DNA of 27,266 nt. Origin: CAMQRS01 sp964370645 (GTDB lineage: Bacteria; Bacillota_I; Bacilli_A; Erysipelotrichales; Erysipelotrichaceae). Shown here one piece after another: positions 16,224 through 24,012 of this stretch (its first letter is position 1; each line of letters begins with the position of its first letter). The notes beneath the pieces are model-generated. The model saw only the letters and a list, made by a program, of their open reading frames with translations, was not told where the DNA came from and searched no databases. The position numbers and the translations under genes were made by a program. The stretch covers positions 1-27,266 of the forward strand of contig CAYJJS010000023.1 of NCBI GenBank assembly GCA_964370645.1, in the 5' to 3' direction.

Positions 16224-16251
16224 TTGTAAAAGTATTGGAATTTGCTATAAT
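16224..16251 (+). promoter_or_regulatory. Promoter of the parE-parC operon (extended -10)
   Basis: TATAAT (16246-16251) is preceded by TGC, forming an extended -10 element (TGnTATAAT). TTGTAA (16224-16229) lies 16 bp upstream. The predicted start near 16258 leaves a short leader before AAGGAAGTG and the ATG at 16276. Confidence 0.75.
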
Positions 16252-16275
16252 GGAAGAGTTAAAAAAGGAAGTGAA

Positions 16276-18207
16276 ATGATGGCGAATAAGGATTATAATG
16301 CCGATTCGATACAAATATTAGAAGGCTTAGAAGCGGTTCGTAAAAGACCGGGGATGTATATTGGTTCTACAGATGGAAGAGGTTTGCATCACTTAGTATG
16401 GGAGATTGTTGACAATTCCATAGATGAAGCCTTAAATGGACATGGAAATAAAATTATAATTACACTATTGAAAGATGGTGTTATTAGTGTTGAGGATGAA
16501 GGTAGAGGGATGCCGATTGATGTAGCTAAAAATGGTAAAAGTGCTTTAGAAGTTATTTTTACAGTACTACATGCAGGGGGTAAATTTTCTGAAAGTGGTG
16601 GATATAAAACAAGTGGAGGATTGCATGGAGTAGGTGCCAGTGTCGTAAATGCGCTTAGTAGCTATTGTGAAGTAGAAGTATGTCGTGATGGAAAACAATA
16701 TTCTATGCGCTTTGAAAATGGTGGTAAAAAGATTGGTAAGCTAATAGAAGGTAAAAAAACAACTCGCAGAGGAAGTAAAGTTACTTTCAAAGCGGATGAT
16801 ACTATTTTTTCAACAACAAAATATTCGTTTACACAAATATGCGAACGTGCTAGAGAAAGTGCCTTCTTGTTGAATGGAATTCACATGGTCGTTGTGGATG
16901 CGCGTAAAGAAGAAGTGAAACAAGAAGAGTTTTACTATGAAGAAGGTTTACAAGCATTCATGAATTATTTGCATGAAGATAAGGAAGTATTTCATAAACC
17001 TTATTCTTTTAAAGCAGAGAGTAATGGAATTAGTGTGGATTGTGCTTTTCAATACATTGATGAGTATCAAGAGAATATTTTCTCTTTTGTGAATATGGTT
17101 CGTACAAAAGATGGTGGAACACATGAGGTTGGAGCACGTACTGCGTTTACAAAAGTATTTAATGAGTATGCTCGTAAATATAATTTAATCAAAGAGAAAG
17201 ATAAGAATTTTGAAGGGAACGATGTTCGAGAAGGATTATCCATTATCATATCTTTAGGTATACCTGAATCACTGTTGCAATTTGAAGGACAAACAAAGGG
17301 GAAATTGGGTACTCCTGAGGCTCGTAATGTAGTGGAATCTATTGTAAGTGATCGTTTGACGTATTATCTAGAAGAAAACAAAGAGTTGGCGACTACACTA
17401 ATAAAAAAGATGCAGAAAGCTGCACTTGCTAGAGAAGCTGCAAGAAAAGCAAGAAATGACGCCAGAAATGGTAAAAATAAAGGACGCAATGAGAAAATCT
17501 TATCTGGTAAATTAGCTAGTGCACAAAGCAAAGATGCTCGTAAAAAAGAATTGTATTTAGTCGAGGGAGATTCTGCTGGTGGTAGTGCAAAACAAGGGCG
17601 TGATTCAAAGTATCAAGCTATTTTGCCTCTTCGTGGTAAGGTGTTAAATACTGAAAAAGCAAGTATTGCAAGTGTTGAGAAAAATGAAGAGTTAAATACG
17701 ATAATACATGCAATCGGAGCAGGTGTAGGTGCTAATTTTAGTGTGGATGATATTTCTTATAATAAAGTTGTTATTATGACGGATGCGGATACAGATGGAG
17801 CACATATTCAAGTTTTATTACTTACTTTCTTTTATCGTTATATGCGTAGCTTGATTGAGAATGGCCATGTGTATATCGCTTTGCCTCCTTTATATAAATT
17901 AGAGAGAGGAAAAGATGTTGCATATGCATGGACAGAAGATGAATTGCAAACGTTACGTAAAAATAATAAAAACTATTCGCTACAACGTTACAAAGGACTT
18001 GGAGAGATGAACGCAGATCAGCTATGGGAAACAACAATGGATCCAATGACACGCACTTTGATCCAAGTAAGTATTGAAGATGCAATGATTGCTGAAAAAA
18101 GAGTTGGTGTATTGATGGGAGATAAAGCATCTCTACGTCGTGAATGGTTAGAAGAAAATGTTTCTTTCACAATGGAAGATAGTTTTGAGATTGGAGGAAA
18201 TAAATAA
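16276..18207 (+). CDS. parE: DNA topoisomerase IV subunit B (ParE)
   Basis: ParE is the ATPase subunit of topoisomerase IV, which decatenates daughter chromosomes and relaxes supercoils. The 643 residues fit ParE/GrlB of Gram-positives. GHKL ATPase motifs are E-I-V-D-N-S-I-D-E-A (Glu44, Asn48), E-D-E-G-R-G-M-P and G-L-H-G-V-G-A-S-V-V-N-A. The TOPRIM domain carries L-V-E-G-D-S-A-G-G (Glu430) and D-A-D-T-D-G (503-508), the magnesium-binding residues. The sequence G-S-T-D-G-R-G-L-H-H-L near the start and the adjacent parC gene argue for ParE rather than GyrB. AAGGAAGTG precedes the ATG at 16276; a second ATG follows at 16279 and could also be used. The stop overlaps the parC start by one base (TAATG at 18205-18209), fitting equal production of the two subunits. 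Confidence 0.94.
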   Translation: MMANKDYNADSIQILEGLEAVRKRPGMYIGSTDGRGLHHLVWEIVDNSIDEALNGHGNKIIITLLKDGVISVEDEGRGMPIDVAKNGKSALEVIFTVLHAGGKFSESGGYKTSGGLHGVGASVVNALSSYCEVEVCRDGKQYSMRFENGGKKIGKLIEGKKTTRRGSKVTFKADDTIFSTTKYSFTQICERARESAFLLNGIHMVVVDARKEEVKQEEFYYEEGLQAFMNYLHEDKEVFHKPYSFKAESNGISVDCAFQYIDEYQENIFSFVNMVRTKDGGTHEVGARTAFTKVFNEYARKYNLIKEKDKNFEGNDVREGLSIIISLGIPESLLQFEGQTKGKLGTPEARNVVESIVSDRLTYYLEENKELATTLIKKMQKAALAREAARKARNDARNGKNKGRNEKILSGKLASAQSKDARKKELYLVEGDSAGGSAKQGRDSKYQAILPLRGKVLNTEKASIASVEKNEELNTIIHAIGAGVGANFSVDDISYNKVVIMTDADTDGAHIQVLLLTFFYRYMRSLIENGHVYIALPPLYKLERGKDVAYAWTEDELQTLRKNNKNYSLQRYKGLGEMNADQLWETTMDPMTRTLIQVSIEDAMIAEKRVGVLMGDKASLRREWLEENVSFTMEDSFEIGGNK

Positions 18208-20693
18208 TGGCTAAAAAAGTAGTTGAAGATAAGTCAAAGATTATCGTTTCTCCACTTGAAGATATTATGGGAGATCGCTTTGCTAGATATTCTAAGTATA
18301 TTATTCAAGAACGTGCTTTGCCGGATGTACGTGATGGATTAAAGCCAGTACAGAGAAGAATTCTGTATGGAATGCATGTTGAAGGTAATACACATGAACA
18401 TAAATATCGTAAAAGTGCAAAGTCAGTAGGGATTATTATGGGGAATTATCACCCTCATGGTGATAGCTCTATTTATGATGCTATGGTGCGTTTATCACAA
18501 GATTGGAAAAGCCGTATTCCTTTAATTGATATGCAAGGAAACAATGGTAGTATTGATGATGATCCTGCTGCAGCAATGCGTTATACAGAAGCTAGACTAG
18601 CTCCAATAGCACAAATGATGTTGAAAGATATTGAAAAAAATACTGTGTTATTTTCTCCAAATTTTGATGATAGTGAATTTGAACCAACTGTGTTACCAGC
18701 ACGTTACCCAAATTTATTAGTAAATGGAATTAGTGGGATTGCGAGTGGTTATGCAACCAATATTGCACCGCACAATTTAAATGAGGTTTTGGATGCGACA
18801 GTATATCGTGTCCAGCATGAAAATAGTAATTTGGATGATATTATGCAATTTGTACAAGGTCCAGATTTTCCAACGGGTGGTATTGTGCAAGGGTATGAAG
18901 GAATACGTGAAGCTTTTGAAACCGGTAAGGGAAGAGTTATTATTCGTGCTAAATCAAGTTTTGAATCAACAAAAACAATTAAACAAATAATAATTACTGA
19001 AATACCTTATGAGGTAGTTAAATGTAATTTAGTGAAGAAGATGGATGAAATACGTATTAATAAAGATATTGATGGGATTGTTGATGTTCGTGATGAGAGT
19101 GATCGTAGTGGTTTACGCATAGTTATAGATTTGAAAAAAGATGTAAATGAACAACTTGTTTTGAATTATTTTTATAAGCATACAGATTTGCAAGTTTCAT
19201 TTAATTATAATGTTGTTGCGATTGTGAATAAAAGACCAGTACAACTTGGGTTGTTAGAAATGTTGGATGCTTTTATAGCACATCGTAAAGAAGTGGTTAT
19301 ACAAAGAAGTCATTTTGATTTAGAAAAGAAGGATAAACGTTGTCATATTTTGGAAGGGTTGATTCGCAGTGTTTCTGTTGTAGATGAAATTATTGCAATG
19401 ATTCGTGCAAGTAAAGATAAAGCGGAGTCAAAACAAAAAATTATGGATGCTTTTCAATTTAGTGAATTGCAAGCAGAAGCAATCGTTACTTTACGCCTAT
19501 ATCGTTTGTCGAATACAGATATCCGCGCATTGCAAGATGAGTTTGCGCAATTAGTAAATGATATTGAAACATTGCAAGAAATCATTAATAATCCTAAAAT
19601 GTTGAAAAAAGTTATTGTGAAAGAACTTCAAGAAGTAAAAAAACAATTTCCAAGTGCGCGTTTGAGTCGCATTGAACAAGAAGTAGAAGAAATTAAAATC
19701 GATAAATTAGCTATGATTGCGAATGAACAAGTCATGGTAACGGTTTCAAAAGATGGATACATTAAGCGAGTTTCTTTACGTTCGTATCAAGCGAGTGAAA
19801 AGAATTTTACGGGTGTAAAAGAAGGGGATGCACTTATTGGTTATCAAGAAGTGAGTACACTAGATCACTTAGTCTTTTTTACAAATAAAGCAACATATGG
19901 ATATTTACCAATTTATGAAATCCACGAAGGTAAATGGAAGGATGTTGGAACACACATCAATTCAAAGATGAAAATGACCCCAGATGAAAAGATTATCAAT
20001 GCCTTTATAGTATCTAGCTTTAACACGGGCGCTTATTTTATCAGTGTAAGTAAAAATGGAATGATTAAGAAAAGTGTTGTGAAAAACTTTGAAGTGTCTA
20101 GAAACAACAAAACAATGTCTTGTATGAATATACAAGACAATGATGAAATGATTGCTACTTTAGTGGCTTATGAGAATGATGAAGTTATTTTGACTTCTCG
20201 CCAAGGGTATGCGAGTCGATATCCAATTTCTTTAATTCCAACAAGTGCAAGTAAAGCAAAGGGTGTTAAAGCCATGAATTTGGTAGAAGATTCTATTGCA
20301 AGTGTACAAGTAGGGAAACAAGAAAATGAATGTTTATTAATTATTAGTGAACAGGGAAGTATGAAGCGTATTCGTATTGAGGATATCCCAATCTTAGGTA
20401 GACCAGTGAAAGGAAATTTAATTCATAAGAAAGTGAAGAGTAATCCAAATTATATTGTGTTTACTAAAATTATGAAGGTAAATGATGAAATTCAATTGTT
20501 TACAAATGAATTACAAAGTATAGTGGCTAAAGATATTGCAATTATGAAACGTGATGCAACTTTCTCAAATAGTGTGAAATTAGAGGATCCTTATTATATT
20601 ATCAAGCAAATTCAGCGAGTAGATGTTGTTGCGTTTGAACAAAATAGCCAAGAAGATAAAGTAAGTGTGGAAGAAATCCACTTTGACTTATAG
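18207..20693 (+). CDS. parC: DNA topoisomerase IV subunit A (ParC)
   Basis: ParC is the DNA-cleaving subunit of topoisomerase IV. The 828 residues match the family. The winged-helix core contains L-P-D-V-R-D-G-L-K-P-V-Q-R-R and the catalytic tyrosine Tyr126 in M-R-Y-T-E-A-R-L. The quinolone-resistance region reads Y-H-P-H-G-D-S-S-I-Y-D, with Ser87 and Asp91 at the positions of the S. aureus Ser80 and Glu84, so no classical resistance substitution is apparent at the serine. The C-terminal third forms the beta-pinwheel repeats and lacks the GyrA-box glutamine/arginine/glycine motif that marks gyrase, supporting ParC. TTGGAGG lies upstream and the ATG overlaps the parE stop. The next gene starts about ten bases downstream, so the transcript probably continues. 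Confidence 0.94.
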   Translation: MAKKVVEDKSKIIVSPLEDIMGDRFARYSKYIIQERALPDVRDGLKPVQRRILYGMHVEGNTHEHKYRKSAKSVGIIMGNYHPHGDSSIYDAMVRLSQDWKSRIPLIDMQGNNGSIDDDPAAAMRYTEARLAPIAQMMLKDIEKNTVLFSPNFDDSEFEPTVLPARYPNLLVNGISGIASGYATNIAPHNLNEVLDATVYRVQHENSNLDDIMQFVQGPDFPTGGIVQGYEGIREAFETGKGRVIIRAKSSFESTKTIKQIIITEIPYEVVKCNLVKKMDEIRINKDIDGIVDVRDESDRSGLRIVIDLKKDVNEQLVLNYFYKHTDLQVSFNYNVVAIVNKRPVQLGLLEMLDAFIAHRKEVVIQRSHFDLEKKDKRCHILEGLIRSVSVVDEIIAMIRASKDKAESKQKIMDAFQFSELQAEAIVTLRLYRLSNTDIRALQDEFAQLVNDIETLQEIINNPKMLKKVIVKELQEVKKQFPSARLSRIEQEVEEIKIDKLAMIANEQVMVTVSKDGYIKRVSLRSYQASEKNFTGVKEGDALIGYQEVSTLDHLVFFTNKATYGYLPIYEIHEGKWKDVGTHINSKMKMTPDEKIINAFIVSSFNTGAYFISVSKNGMIKKSVVKNFEVSRNNKTMSCMNIQDNDEMIATLVAYENDEVILTSRQGYASRYPISLIPTSASKAKGVKAMNLVEDSIASVQVGKQENECLLIISEQGSMKRIRIEDIPILGRPVKGNLIHKKVKSNPNYIVFTKIMKVNDEIQLFTNELQSIVAKDIAIMKRDATFSNSVKLEDPYYIIKQIQRVDVVAFEQNSQEDKVSVEEIHFDL

Positions 20694-20702
20694 GAGGTCA
20701 TG

Positions 20703-21416
20703 ATGAACGAAAATAAAGAACTAGAAATAATTGATGCAGAAGTTGTAGATACAAATGAAGATGTTGTAGAACTAGAAGAGTTAGAAACCATAGATGTAGA
20801 GGAAACTAGTTATACAGATGAAGAAATTCAAACAATGTTCGCATCTTTTAAGGAAGACTTTACAAAGAATGCTTATGAACATAGAGAAGAAACTTTTCAG
20901 GTTGCACAACAAATTGCAAGCAATTCAATGGATTATTTAGATAGTGATACATATTTATGGGTGATGTATGCATATGCACAAAAGTATGCGCATGAAGAAA
21001 ATCCAGATGCACAAAGATTTTGTCATATCCGTATGCGAGATGTATTAGATGCACAAAATGGAAAGCGCAAAAAACACTTGGCGTTAACTTTTGTAGAAAC
21101 TACTTTACCTGAATCTATAAAGGAAATTGTAACGCTAGAAACTAATTTTATTGATGACATTACAGCAAAAATTAAAAAACGTATGATTATGATGCAAATT
21201 ATAATGGTTACTATTTTTATGGTTGTATTATATTTAATGCTTGGGTATTCAATTGTTATGACACTAGGGTTTGGAGTTGCATTATTTGCGATTAATTATC
21301 GATTGTCTATTGTTTCAGTAGTAAGAAAATTCAGAACAAACCAAACTACTTTTAGTAAAGAAAAAGTGAGTGATGAAGAATTGGTACAATTTGATTTACC
21401 TGTTTTAAATTCTTAA
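20703..21416 (+). CDS. Uncharacterised two-helix membrane protein with acidic N-terminus
   Basis: I do not recognise this family. The 237 residues start with a strongly acidic stretch (residues 4-45 contain many Glu and Asp). A probable helical soluble region follows (about 45-150; Y-L-D-S-D-T-Y-L-W-V-M-Y-A-Y-A-Q-K near the middle). A basic patch K-I-K-K-R (157-160) leads into two adjacent hydrophobic segments, roughly 161-180 and 182-199, forming a hairpin in the membrane with both termini on the same side, probably cytoplasmic. The C-terminal 38 residues are polar. GGAGG at 20693-20697 suits the second ATG at 20703 better than the one at 20700, where spacing would be only two bases. It sits between parC and an RNA methyltransferase gene with minimal gaps, so it is probably co-transcribed with topoisomerase IV. 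No function can be assigned. Confidence 0.8.
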   Translation: MNENKELEIIDAEVVDTNEDVVELEELETIDVEETSYTDEEIQTMFASFKEDFTKNAYEHREETFQVAQQIASNSMDYLDSDTYLWVMYAYAQKYAHEENPDAQRFCHIRMRDVLDAQNGKRKKHLALTFVETTLPESIKEIVTLETNFIDDITAKIKKRMIMMQIIMVTIFMVVLYLMLGYSIVMTLGFGVALFAINYRLSIVSVVRKFRTNQTTFSKEKVSDEELVQFDLPVLNS

Positions 21417-21418
21417 TT

Positions 21419-22153
21419 ATGAAACAAATTGTATCAAGTAATAATGCGCTTATTAAAAAAATATGTAAATTACATAAGAGAAAATATCGTGATCAAGAGG
21501 GAAAATTCTTAATTGAGGAACTTCATTTATTACAGGAAGCACACGTTGCTCAATTACTAGATATTTTATTTGTGCGAGAGGGAGAAGCAGTACCTTTTGA
21601 TTTTGAAAATACATATTTTGTGAGTGATGAGGTGCTTAAAAGACTATCTTTAAATGTGTCTTCTGTAAACTATATTGGTGTAGCGAATAAAGCAAACTAC
21701 GCTGCACAAAGTTATTCACGTTGTATTTTTTTGGATAATGTGCAAGATCCTGGTAATGTGGGAACAATTATTCGCAGTGCATATAGTTTTGGTTTTGATG
21801 CTGTTTACTTATCAAAAGGATGTGTAGATGCATATAATGAAAAGTGTATTCGTTCCACACAAGGTGCTTTGTTTCATATTCCAATTATTGAGTGTGATAT
21901 TGACTCTGTGGTATCTGAAAAAATAAATTCAGGACATCAAGTATATGCAACTTGTTTACAAGGTGCAAAACCATTGTCATCCTATGTATTTCCATCGAAC
22001 AATATTTCCTTTGTCTTTGGTAATGAAGGAAAAGGTGTTAGTCCTTCAATCTTATCTTTATGTAATCAAAAGGTATATATCGAGATGAGTGCTTTTGAAT
22101 CCTTAAATGTGGCAATTGCTGCAAGTATATGTATGTATATGACTAGATTATAA
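21419..22153 (+). CDS. TrmH/SpoU family RNA 2'-O-methyltransferase
   Basis: A 244-residue SPOUT-class enzyme that should methylate ribose 2'-OH groups of rRNA or tRNA using S-adenosylmethionine. The N-terminal ~90 residues form the SpoU substrate-binding domain (S-S-N-N-A-L-I-K, K-F-L-I-E-E). The catalytic domain has all three motifs: motif 1 L-D-N-V-Q-D-P-G-N-V-G-T-I-I-R-S (Asn113, Arg119), motif 2 F-V-F-G-N-E-G-K-G, and motif 3 E-S-L-N-V-A-I-A-A-S, which forms the deep trefoil knot that binds the cofactor. The layout resembles the RlmB-like 23S rRNA branch, but the target nucleotide cannot be told. The start lies two bases after the previous stop and has no clear Shine-Dalgarno, so translation is probably coupled to the membrane protein upstream. 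Confidence 0.9.
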   Translation: MKQIVSSNNALIKKICKLHKRKYRDQEGKFLIEELHLLQEAHVAQLLDILFVREGEAVPFDFENTYFVSDEVLKRLSLNVSSVNYIGVANKANYAAQSYSRCIFLDNVQDPGNVGTIIRSAYSFGFDAVYLSKGCVDAYNEKCIRSTQGALFHIPIIECDIDSVVSEKINSGHQVYATCLQGAKPLSSYVFPSNNISFVFGNEGKGVSPSILSLCNQKVYIEMSAFESLNVAIAASICMYMTRL

Positions 22154-22179
22154 TTTTTGTTTATATTTGCAAGTCTATA

Positions 22180-22208
22180 TTTACAAATCATTTTGTTTCT
22201 AGTATTAT
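22180..22208 (+). promoter_or_regulatory. Candidate promoter of the TSCPD gene
   Basis: TTTACA (22180-22185) and TATTAT (22203-22208) are 17 bp apart, predicting a start near 22215, just ahead of GAGGGAGAG and the ATG at 22231. No terminator is visible after the methyltransferase gene, so readthrough from the parE operon is also possible. Confidence 0.5.
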
Positions 22209-22230
22209 GTTAGCGTTGAGGGAGAGTAAT

Positions 22231-22482
22231 ATGAGTACATTTAATTATAAGTTTAGAGGTGTTTGTGCAAGTGAAGCACAATTTGAAGTAGAAGGAAATA
22301 TCATTAAAAGCATCAATGTTGTAGGTGGTTGTAATGGTAATTTGAAAGGTATTTCAAGTTTAATGACAGGAAAGAGTATTGAAGAAGTAGTTAGTGCTTT
22401 TGAAGGATTAACATGTAATGCAAGATCCACTTCTTGTCCTGACCAAATTGCTTGTGCATTAAAAGCATACCAAGCACAATAA
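22231..22482 (+). CDS. TSCPD domain-containing small protein
   Basis: An 83-residue protein of the stand-alone TSCPD family (TIGR03905-like). The hallmark S-T-S-C-P-D-Q-I-A is present near the end, with G-V-C-A-S-E-A-Q-F near the start and V-G-G-C-N-G-N-L-K-G-I-S-S-L in the middle. Cysteines are at 12, 34, 62, 69 and 75. In larger proteins, notably some vitamin B12-dependent ribonucleotide reductases, this domain is thought to bind a metal through its cysteines; the role of the free-standing form is not established. The start at 22231 is chosen because GAGGGAGAG lies four bases upstream; a longer in-frame start at 22207 has no such site. It is convergent with the GatZ-like gene and shares its terminator. 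Confidence 0.88.
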   Translation: MSTFNYKFRGVCASEAQFEVEGNIIKSINVVGGCNGNLKGISSLMTGKSIEEVVSAFEGLTCNARSTSCPDQIACALKAYQAQ

Positions 22483-22487
22483 TGTAA

Positions 22488-22524
22488 AAAAGAGCAAAGC
22501 ACAATAAATGTGTTTTGCTCTTTT
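22488..22524. terminator. Bidirectional terminator between TSCPD and GatZ-like genes
   Basis: A 16-bp stem (22488-22503 with 22509-22524, one G-U mismatch on the plus strand) and a 5-base loop ATAAA. A-runs on the left and T-runs on the right provide U-tracts for both directions. It lies between the stop codons of two convergent genes. Confidence 0.9.
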
Positions 22525-22529
22525 GTATT

Positions 22530-23849
22530 TTAGAATAAATCTTTTTGGTTTGTTGCATATAGGTATTCGTCAATCGTATTAATGATTCGATCAATAATTA
22601 AACATTCTGGTTTGTTTTCAATGACTCCTTCACGAACTTTAGTGTATTGTATTGGCATAAATTGACTTAATAAGTTTAGTGGTATACCATCTTTTAAATT
22701 GAAAATCATTTTTTCAATCGCTTCATTTACTACATCCATAGGCATATAGTAACGAGAACGATCTGAGAATGAGTATTTACGTTTGATGTATAACTCACTT
22801 GCATTACCATGGTAGTGTTTTTGCCAATATTTTGGCTCTTCTAACATTTTTGCCTCTAGCACTTCTATAAACATGCTTTGTTGTTGTTTGTTATCGTGTA
22901 AATATTCTTTTTCAATATATGCTAGTGCAAATAAAGCTTCACGCATTGCAAATGTTAAACCAGGACCGACTTTTAAAATTCCTACACCATCTTCAACCAA
23001 TTCTTTTAATTTGATTTTTGTTTGATAATCTGTAGAATGACCTTCATAAATAATATCATCAAAAGTTTTGATTGCGGCCATTAAATCTACAGCCTTACTG
23101 CGATTGTATTCTGTACAACCTGCATCTTTTTCTTCTACACCAGGCTGTACAACTACAGCAATCACTTGAGACCACGCTTCTGTAATCTTAGCTTCTTCAA
23201 AGGCAGACTTGAAAGCAGCAACGGTTGCTTTCATATCCTCTACTTTTGTAACTTGAACACCTTCATCTACTGCACTAGTACTTCCTCCAGGAATAGGAAC
23301 TTCACTTCCTACCATGTAAACTGGCATAATCGCAGTGCTGTCTTCTTGCAACAATTGCCTATAAGCTTCTTGCGCAACTTTTGCTAGGCAAGCACCACGC
23401 TTGGCGATAATTGCATCGCTTAAGCGGATATCGCTTGGATCACTTGCTACTTTCATACTCGTATCGATATGAATTTTTGTAAAACCGGCTTTCACATATT
23501 CGTGAACTAAAGTTTTGGCTTCATTCATTGCTTGCTCTTCGTCTAGGTGAGCGAATGTTAGAGGACCTAAATGATCTCCACCTAGGAATAGTTTACTAGT
23601 GTTAAAACCAACTTCTTTAGCAATCGACAATACGAAATTTCTAAAATCAAGTGGAGTCATACCAGTATACCCACCGTATTGATCACATTGATTTGCGGTT
23701 GCCTCAATTAGTACACAAGAATCATCTTGTTTACCTCTAAGTAAAGCTGCTTTGATTACATATTTGTTTGCGCTACAGGCACTATAAATTCCGATGGCTT
23801 TTCCTTCTTTTTGTTTTTCTACTAATTTGATTAATGGATTTTTGTTCAT
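22530..23849 (-). CDS. GatZ/KbaZ-like protein (class II tagatose-bisphosphate aldolase, non-catalytic subunit family)
   Basis: A 439-residue member of the GatZ/KbaZ family, TIM-barrel proteins that in E. coli stabilise the catalytic aldolases GatY or KbaY, which split D-tagatose 1,6-bisphosphate. Family signatures are plain: G-I-Y-S-A-C-S-A-N, I-E-A-T-A-N-Q-C-D-Q-Y-G-G-Y-T-G-M-T-P (48-65), L-G-G-D-H-L-G-P (89-96) and K-I-H-I-D-T-S-M. The start at 23849 is chosen for AAAGGAG upstream; an in-frame ATG at 23903 lies upstream of the likely -10 box. No catalytic GatY/KbaY subunit, tagatose kinase or sugar phosphotransferase gene adjoins it, so its partner and substrate are unknown. It may have its own activity, since D92-H93 and other polar barrel residues are kept. 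Tagatose 6-phosphate metabolism would fit the galactosidase in the window, but that link is inference. Confidence 0.9.
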   Translation of the reverse strand: MNKNPLIKLVEKQKEGKAIGIYSACSANKYVIKAALLRGKQDDSCVLIEATANQCDQYGGYTGMTPLDFRNFVLSIAKEVGFNTSKLFLGGDHLGPLTFAHLDEEQAMNEAKTLVHEYVKAGFTKIHIDTSMKVASDPSDIRLSDAIIAKRGACLAKVAQEAYRQLLQEDSTAIMPVYMVGSEVPIPGGSTSAVDEGVQVTKVEDMKATVAAFKSAFEEAKITEAWSQVIAVVVQPGVEEKDAGCTEYNRSKAVDLMAAIKTFDDIIYEGHSTDYQTKIKLKELVEDGVGILKVGPGLTFAMREALFALAYIEKEYLHDNKQQQSMFIEVLEAKMLEEPKYWQKHYHGNASELYIKRKYSFSDRSRYYMPMDVVNEAIEKMIFNLKDGIPLNLLSQFMPIQYTKVREGVIENKPECLIIDRIINTIDEYLYATNQKDLF

Positions 23850-23870
23850 AATTAATTCTCCTTTGATTGT

Positions 23871-23899
23871 ATTATAATATGATGTATTTATGAAGTCTA
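23871..23899 (-). promoter_or_regulatory. Promoter of the GatZ-like gene
   Basis: On the minus strand TATAAT (23876-23871) is preceded at 18 bp by TAGACT (23899-23894), a four-of-six match to the -35 consensus. The predicted start would be near 23864, immediately before the AAAGGAG site; the leader would therefore be very short. Confidence 0.5.
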
Positions 23900-23911
23900 A
23901 CAACTTGTTAG
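23897..23911. promoter_or_regulatory. Perfect palindrome, candidate operator
   Basis: CTAACAACTTGTTAG is a perfect 7-1-7 inverted repeat that overlaps the -35 region of the GatZ-like promoter. The position suits a repressor that blocks RNA polymerase. The half-site is not one I can assign to a regulator family with confidence, and no regulator gene lies in the window. It could also act on the divergent transporter gene, whose -10 lies about 70 bp away. Confidence 0.5.
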
Positions 23912-23979
23912 TTTAGATAAAAACAATACACAAAAAGATAAACAATTTACACTTTCTACTATTTCTCAACATATTATTT

Positions 23980-23988
23980 TGATATACT
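23980..23988 (+). promoter_or_regulatory. Candidate extended -10 of the cation efflux gene
   Basis: TGATATACT contains a TATACT -10 box (23983-23988) with a TG extension; no good -35 is seen. The predicted start near 23995 precedes AAAGGAAGTGA and the ATG at 24013. Confidence 0.5.
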
Positions 23989-24012
23989 ATAACACATAAA
24001 GGAAGTGATTGA

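Noticed and set aside
16276..20693. Assignment of the type II topoisomerase pair to gyrB/gyrA
   Set aside because: The G-S-T-D-G-R-G start of the B subunit, the lack of a GyrA box in the A subunit and the coupled B-A order fit parE-parC better.
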